Shown here: in pieces, positions 59,151 to 64,000 of the stretch
Layout of the letters: the number at the start of each line of letters is the position of its first letter
Position numbering within the stretch: position 1 is the first letter of the stretch
Translations under genes and position numbers: made by a program
DNA from: Onthophagus taurus
Lineage: Eukaryota; Arthropoda; Insecta; Coleoptera; Scarabaeidae
Assembly (NCBI RefSeq): GCF_036711975.1
Contig: NC_091975.1
Span: forward strand, 1,242,501 to 1,306,500
Direction: 5' to 3'
DNA: 64,000 bases
The notes under the pieces: generated by a model
Seen by the model: the letters and a program-made list of their open reading frames with translations, nothing else
What the model was told of the DNA's origin: nothing
Databases searched by the model: none

Positions 59151-62100
59151 TGGTAGCGCAAGGGATTCGGAACATGTTACAAAAAAACTTTTAGTATAAA
59201 AGTTGTAGCAAATTTTATTCTTAACAATATTGCTCTCTTTGATTTTTGCTCTCAGATACATAGATATCGAGAAAACTACGAAAATATGAAAACTTGATGA
59301 ATTTTGTTGTTTTACTAGATATTATGGTAACATTTGGGAATTGAAGCGTCTTACAGAAAAACCTTTAGAACAATAGTTGTAGCAAATTTTATCCTTAACA
59401 ATATTTCTCTCTTGCGCTTTTGCTCTAAAATGCATAGATATCGAGAAAAACGCGAAAATATGCAAATTTGATAAATTTCGTTGTTTTACTAGATTTTATT
59501 GTAACACTTGGGAATTGGAACATGTTACAAAAAAACTTTTAGTATAAAAGTTGTAGCAAATTTTATTCTTAACAATATTGCTCTCTTTGATTTTTGCTCT
59601 CAGATACTTAGATATCGAGAAAACTACGAAAATATCAAAACTTGATGAATTTTGTTGTTTTACTAGGTATTACGGTAACATTTGGGAATTGAAGCGTCTT
59701 ACAGAAAAACATTTAGAACAATAGTTGTAGCAAATTTTATCCTTAACAATATTACTCTCTTGCGCTTTTGCTCCAAAATGCATAGATATCGAGAAAAACG
59801 CGAAAATATGCAAATTTGATGAATTTCGTTGTTTTACTAGATGTTATTGTAACAATTGGGATTCGGAACATGTTACAAAAAAACTTTTAGTATAAAAGTT
59901 GTAGCAAATTTTATTCTTAACAATATTGCTCTCTTTGATTTTTGCTCTCAGATACATAGATATCGAGAAAACTACGAAAATATGAAAACTTGATGAATTT
60001 TGTTGTTTTACTAGGTATTATGGTAACATTTGGGAATTGAAGCGTCTTACAAAAAAACCTTTAGAACAATACTTGTAGCAAATTTTATCCTTAACAATAT
60101 TACTCTCTTGCGCTTTTGCTCTAAAATGCATAGATATCGAGAAAAACGCGAAAATATGCAAATTTGATGAATTTCGTTGCTTTACTAGATGTTATTGTAA
60201 CACTTGGGAATTGGAACATGTTACAAAAAAACTTTTAGTATAAAAGTTGTAGCAAATTTTATTCTTAACAATATTGCTCTCTTTGATTTTTGCTCTCAGA
60301 TACATAGATATCGAGAAAACTACGAAAATATCAAAACTTGATGAATTTTGTTGTTTTACTAGGTATTACGGTAACATTTGGGAATTGAAGCGTCTTACAG
60401 AAAAACATTTAGAACAATAGTTGTAGCAAATTTTATCCTTAACAATATTACTCTCTTGCGCTTTTGCTCCAAAATGCATAGATATCGAGAAAAACGCGAA
60501 AATATGCAAATTTGATGAATTTCGTTGTTTTACTAGATGTTATTGTAACAATTGGGATTCGGAACATGTTACAAAAAAACTTTTAGTATAAAAGTTGTAG
60601 CAAATTTTATTCTTAACAATATTGCTCTCTTTGATTTTTGCTCTCAGATACATAGATATCGAGAAAACTACGAAAATATGAAAACTTGATGAATTTTGTT
60701 GTTTTACTAGGTATTATGGTAACATTTGGGAATTGAAGCGTCTTACAAAAAAACCTTTAGAACAATACTTGTAGCAAATTTTATCCTTAACAATATTACT
60801 CTCTTGCGCTTTTGCTCTAAAATGCATAGATATCGAGAAAAACGCGAAAATATGCAAATTTGATGAATTTCGTTGCTTTACTAGATGTTATTGTAACACT
60901 TGGGAATTGGAACATGTTACAAAAAAACTTTTAGTATAAAAGTTGTAGCAAATTTTATTCTTAACAATATTGCTCTCTTTGATTTTTGCTCTCAGATACA
61001 TAGATATCGAGAAAACTACGAAAATATCAAAACTTGATGAATTTTGTTGTTTTACTAGGTATTATGGTAACATTTGGGAATTGAAGCGTCTTACAGAAAA
61101 ACCTTTAGAACAATAGTTGTAGCAAATTTTATCCTTAACAATATTACTCTCTTGCGCTTTTGCTCTAAAATGCATAGACATCGAGAAAAACGTGAAAATA
61201 TGCAAATTTGATGAATTTTGTTGTTTTACTAGATGTTATTGTAACACTTGAGATTCGGAACATGTTACAAAAAAACTTTTAGTATAAAAGGTGTAGCAAA
61301 TTTTATACTTAACAATATTGCTCTCTTTGATTTTTGCTCTCAGATACTTAGATATCAAGAAAACTACAAAAATATAAAAACTTGATGAATTTTGTTGTTT
61401 TACTAGGTATTATGGTAACATTTGGGAATTGAAGCGTCTTACAGAAAAACCTTTAAAACAATAGTTGTAGCAAATTTTATCCTTAACAATATTACTCTCT
61501 TGCGCTTTTGCTCTAAAATGCATAGATATCGAGAAAAACGCGAAAATATGCAAATTTGATGAATTTCGTTGTTTTACTAGATGTTATTGTAACACTTGGG
61601 AATTGGAACATATTACAAAAAAAACTTTTAGTATAAAAGTTGTAGCAAATTTTATTCTTAACAATATTGCTCTCTTTGATTTTTGCTCTCAGATACATAG
61701 ATATCGAGAAAACTACGAAAATATGAAAACTTGATGAATTTTGTTATTTTACTAGGTATTATGGTAACATTTGGGAATTGAAGCGTCTTACAGAAAAATC
61801 TTTAGAACAATAGTTGTAGCAAATTTTATCCTTAACAATATTACTCTCTTGCGCTTTTGCTCTAAAATGCATAGATATCGAGAAAAACGCGAAAATATGC
61901 AAATTTGATGAATTTCGTTGCTTTACTAGATGTTATTGTAACACTTGGGAATTGGAACATGTTACAAAAAAACTTTTAGTATAAAAGTTGTAGCAAATTT
62001 TATTCTTAACAATATTGCTCTCTTTGATTTTTGCTCTCAGATACATAGATATCGAGAAAACTACGAAAATATGAAAACTTGATGAATTTTGTTTTTTACT

Positions 62101-62420
62101 AGGTGTTATGGTAACATTTGGGACTTGAAGCGTCTTACAAAAAAACCTTTAGAACAATAGTTGTAGCAAATTTTATCCTTAACAATATTACTCTCTTGCG
62201 CTTTTGCTCTAAAATGCATAGATATCGAGAAAAACGTGAAAATATGCAAATTTGATGAATTTCGTTGTTTTACTAGATGTTATTGTAACACTTGGGATTC
62301 GGAACATGTTACAAAAAAACTTTTAGTATAAAAGTTGTAGCAAATTTTATTCTAAACAATATTGCTCTCTTTGACTTTTGCTCTTAGATTCATCAATATC
62401 GAGAAAAATATGAAAATTTA
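59150..62420. repeat. Higher-order satellite, 348-bp repeat in 696-bp pattern
   Basis: GGAACATGTTAC (once CATATTAC) recurs at about 59170, 59518, 59866, 60213, 60561, 60909, 61257, 61606, 61955 and 62301, a period of 347-349 bp. Each repeat has two related halves (~174 bp): one with CTCTCTTTGATTTTTGCTCT, the other with CTCTTGCGCTTTTGCTC. A marker preceding the word alternates GATTCGG/AATTGG along most of the array, giving 696-bp units. 59518-60213 and 60213-60909 look nearly identical. Homogenisation implies recent unequal exchange. Non-coding. Confidence 0.92.
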
Positions 62421-62519
62421 TGCTGCTTTATACTTTTTGCAGATAACCATTAATTTGAGAAATGCTGAAGAACTGAAGTACTGAAGAAAATCTAGATATC
62501 ATGCTAATTGAGTAATCTA

Positions 62520-62830
62520 GTTTTCTGCCAATAGTATCTTGTCCTTTAGCAGCAATATTTATTAACAGTCTTCTGCAAACATTGTTTAGTCTTCTATTAG
62601 CAGCATCTAATCGTCTGTCACAACAACTATTGTCTTCTGTCAGCAATGCTTAGTCTTCTGCCAACAACATTTGGTCCTCCATTAGCAATATCTAGTCGTA
62701 TATAAGCAGTACTTAATCTTCTGCAAGCAGAACCAGCGTTCTATCAGCAGTATCTAGCCTACTACCAGCTATATTTGTTATTCACTGGGAATGTCTAGTA
62801 TTCTGTAAGCAGTGAGTAATCATCAATAGT
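62520..62830. repeat. ~30-bp minisatellite beside the satellite
   Basis: Degenerate copies of a unit like AGTCTTCTGCAAGCAGTATCT repeated roughly every 30 bp for about ten units. The same family appears at 28790-28990. Confidence 0.65.
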
Positions 62831-63422
62831 CCTCAATACAGCTAAAGTAAATTATTTCCAGTTTGAAAATAAAATTGAAGCAACATTTGCAAATAGACAC
62901 CCAAGTTGAAGCTGTGGCAAGACAAATTCCTCTTCAACAACAGCCCAATTCCAATTTAGTCACTAACTGAAACATAAGCATTGATCTTCTAAGTCTTTAT
63001 TTTTAATAATTTAAATACACAATTGCTGTACAAAAAGCTCCAATAGTGTTTTATCCTCTACAATAATATATAAAAATATATTATCATTAAATACCTTACA
63101 TCTAAATTGATTATTTACAAATTACAAGCAAAAAGTGGGAATGTTTCACTTAATCTAAGCGTTTTATAAAAAAATACAAGTCATTTAATAACTTTGTGGG
63201 CCTCCTTAACAATTAATTATTGCACCAAGCTGTGTTTCATCAAATTCTAAGTAGATCATACGTGTGTTAATAATAAATATTAAGTTAAAAACATTTAATA
63301 ATAATAACTTTGGTTAATTTCGCTTATTATTATTACTTTGGTTTCAAAAAAAACCCTTAATACTCATTTAATACATCATAAAATTATAAGTACTTATTAT
63401 TAATTAGTTGATGATCATTTTT
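62831..63422. other. Spacer and Rab9-like 3' UTR
   Basis: AT-rich sequence. A minus-strand AATAAA at 62996-63001 is a plausible polyadenylation signal, giving a 3' UTR of about 420 nt. No other gene is visible. Confidence 0.45.
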
Positions 63423-64000
63423 TTATTCTTCAGAGTTTCCTGAACAACAAGAAGTTCGATTATCCCCATTTTTCTTTCGCAAATCGATGGTATCATCACA
63501 GGAATGATTCTCATTTCGATCTGCTCGACTTTCAGCTCTTAACCAGAATTGAACTGCCATTTTAAAAGCTTCCTGAACGTTGTTAGAGCTTTTTGCTGAT
63601 GTTTCAATAAAGCTTGAGATGTTATTTTCATTGCACCAAGCTTCCAACTCAATTAAAGCAACCTCTCTTTGTTCGCTAACCACATCTGACTAAAATTTTT
63701 GATTTAATTAATTAATTAATTAAAAGGGTTCTAATAAATAATAAAACACACCTTATTTCCTACAACGATAAAAGGGAATTGGACGCTTTCTTTTACATCG
63801 GCGTAAAACAAAAATTCGTTTTTCCACATTGAGAGGTTACGAAAGCTTACTTTATCGTCTATGGAGTAAGTTAAAATGCAAATATCGCTTCCTCTGTAAA
63901 ATGGGGTTCGTAATGTTTTAAATCTTTCTTGTCCTGCTGTGTCCCAAATCTACACAAACTTAATTAACAATGAATTAACACAATTTAACATTTACCTGTA
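63423..64000 (-). CDS. Rab9: Rab9-like small GTPase, 5' part beyond window
   Basis: Three exon pieces: the end of one (63996-64000, TACAG at a donor), 63752-63949 and 63423-63689, all in frame. The sequence starts (LQ)IWDTAGQERFKTLRTPFY, which is switch II with the DTAGQE GTPase motif, then SIDDKVSFRNLSMWKNEF and YADVKE, the combination typical of Rab9, then GNK of the guanine-binding NKxD region and ETSAK. Rab9 directs late endosome-to-Golgi traffic. At the GNK/SD junction the canonical NKxD reads NK-SD, so the aspartate is preserved. The C-terminus reads TSCCSGNSEE: the prenylation cysteines are followed by six more residues instead of ending the protein. The P-loop and switch I lie outside the window. 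Confidence 0.88.

Noticed and set aside
59150..62420. CRISPR-like regular spacing
   Set aside because: The whole 348-bp unit repeats without unique spacers and the context is eukaryotic, so this is satellite DNA.

Overview
This window is eukaryotic nuclear DNA, most likely from an insect and plausibly a beetle. It is AT-rich and gene-poor, with introns of about 50 nt, GT-AG splice sites, and many remnants of animal transposons: mariner-like elements with TACAGGGTG-type ends, piggyBac, hAT, a GIY-YIG Penelope-like element and two kinds of LINE. The order is an inference from general character and the TTGGG tracts. There are no operons, Shine-Dalgarno sites or CRISPR arrays.

Positions 1-36,000 show no convincing protein-coding exon. 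Unique, fairly GC-rich stretches alternate with AT-rich repeats: hairpin elements, MITEs, tandem repeats of about 150-190 bp, piggyBac and hAT copies, and two hammerhead-like motifs. A GC-rich island at 34.6-35.2 kb looks like a promoter or first-exon region, so part of this territory could be a large intron or regulatory landscape.

Four genes occupy 36.5-64 kb, all on the minus strand. In transcription order they are a Rab9-like GTPase (63423-64000, its 5' end off the window), two tandem anoctamin/TMEM16 paralogs (A, 48165-58892, 804 aa; B, 39375-45761, 834 aa) and an MNS1-like coiled-coil ciliary gene (36515-37992). I rebuilt both anoctamins exon by exon. Nearly all their splice sites coincide, and both reading frames stay open across every junction. 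Each paralog has one swollen intron, at a different position: intron 8-9 of A holds 7.8 kb of nested transposons, and intron 4-5 of B holds 3.3 kb of repeats. By a from-memory alignment with ANO1, both have lost most of the acidic residues of the TMEM16 calcium site.

The genic half has been reshaped by local duplication. The MNS1 promoter and 5' end are copied 750 bp upstream, leaving a truncated reading frame. The gene A-gene B intergenic region is duplicated around a satellite array. That satellite is derived from the inside of a MITE, which is itself expanded inside gene B. Upstream of gene A lies a 3.2 kb higher-order satellite (348 bp repeats alternating in a 696 bp pattern). Diverged monomers of it also occur near 2.6, 4.4 and 5.0 kb and inside gene B.
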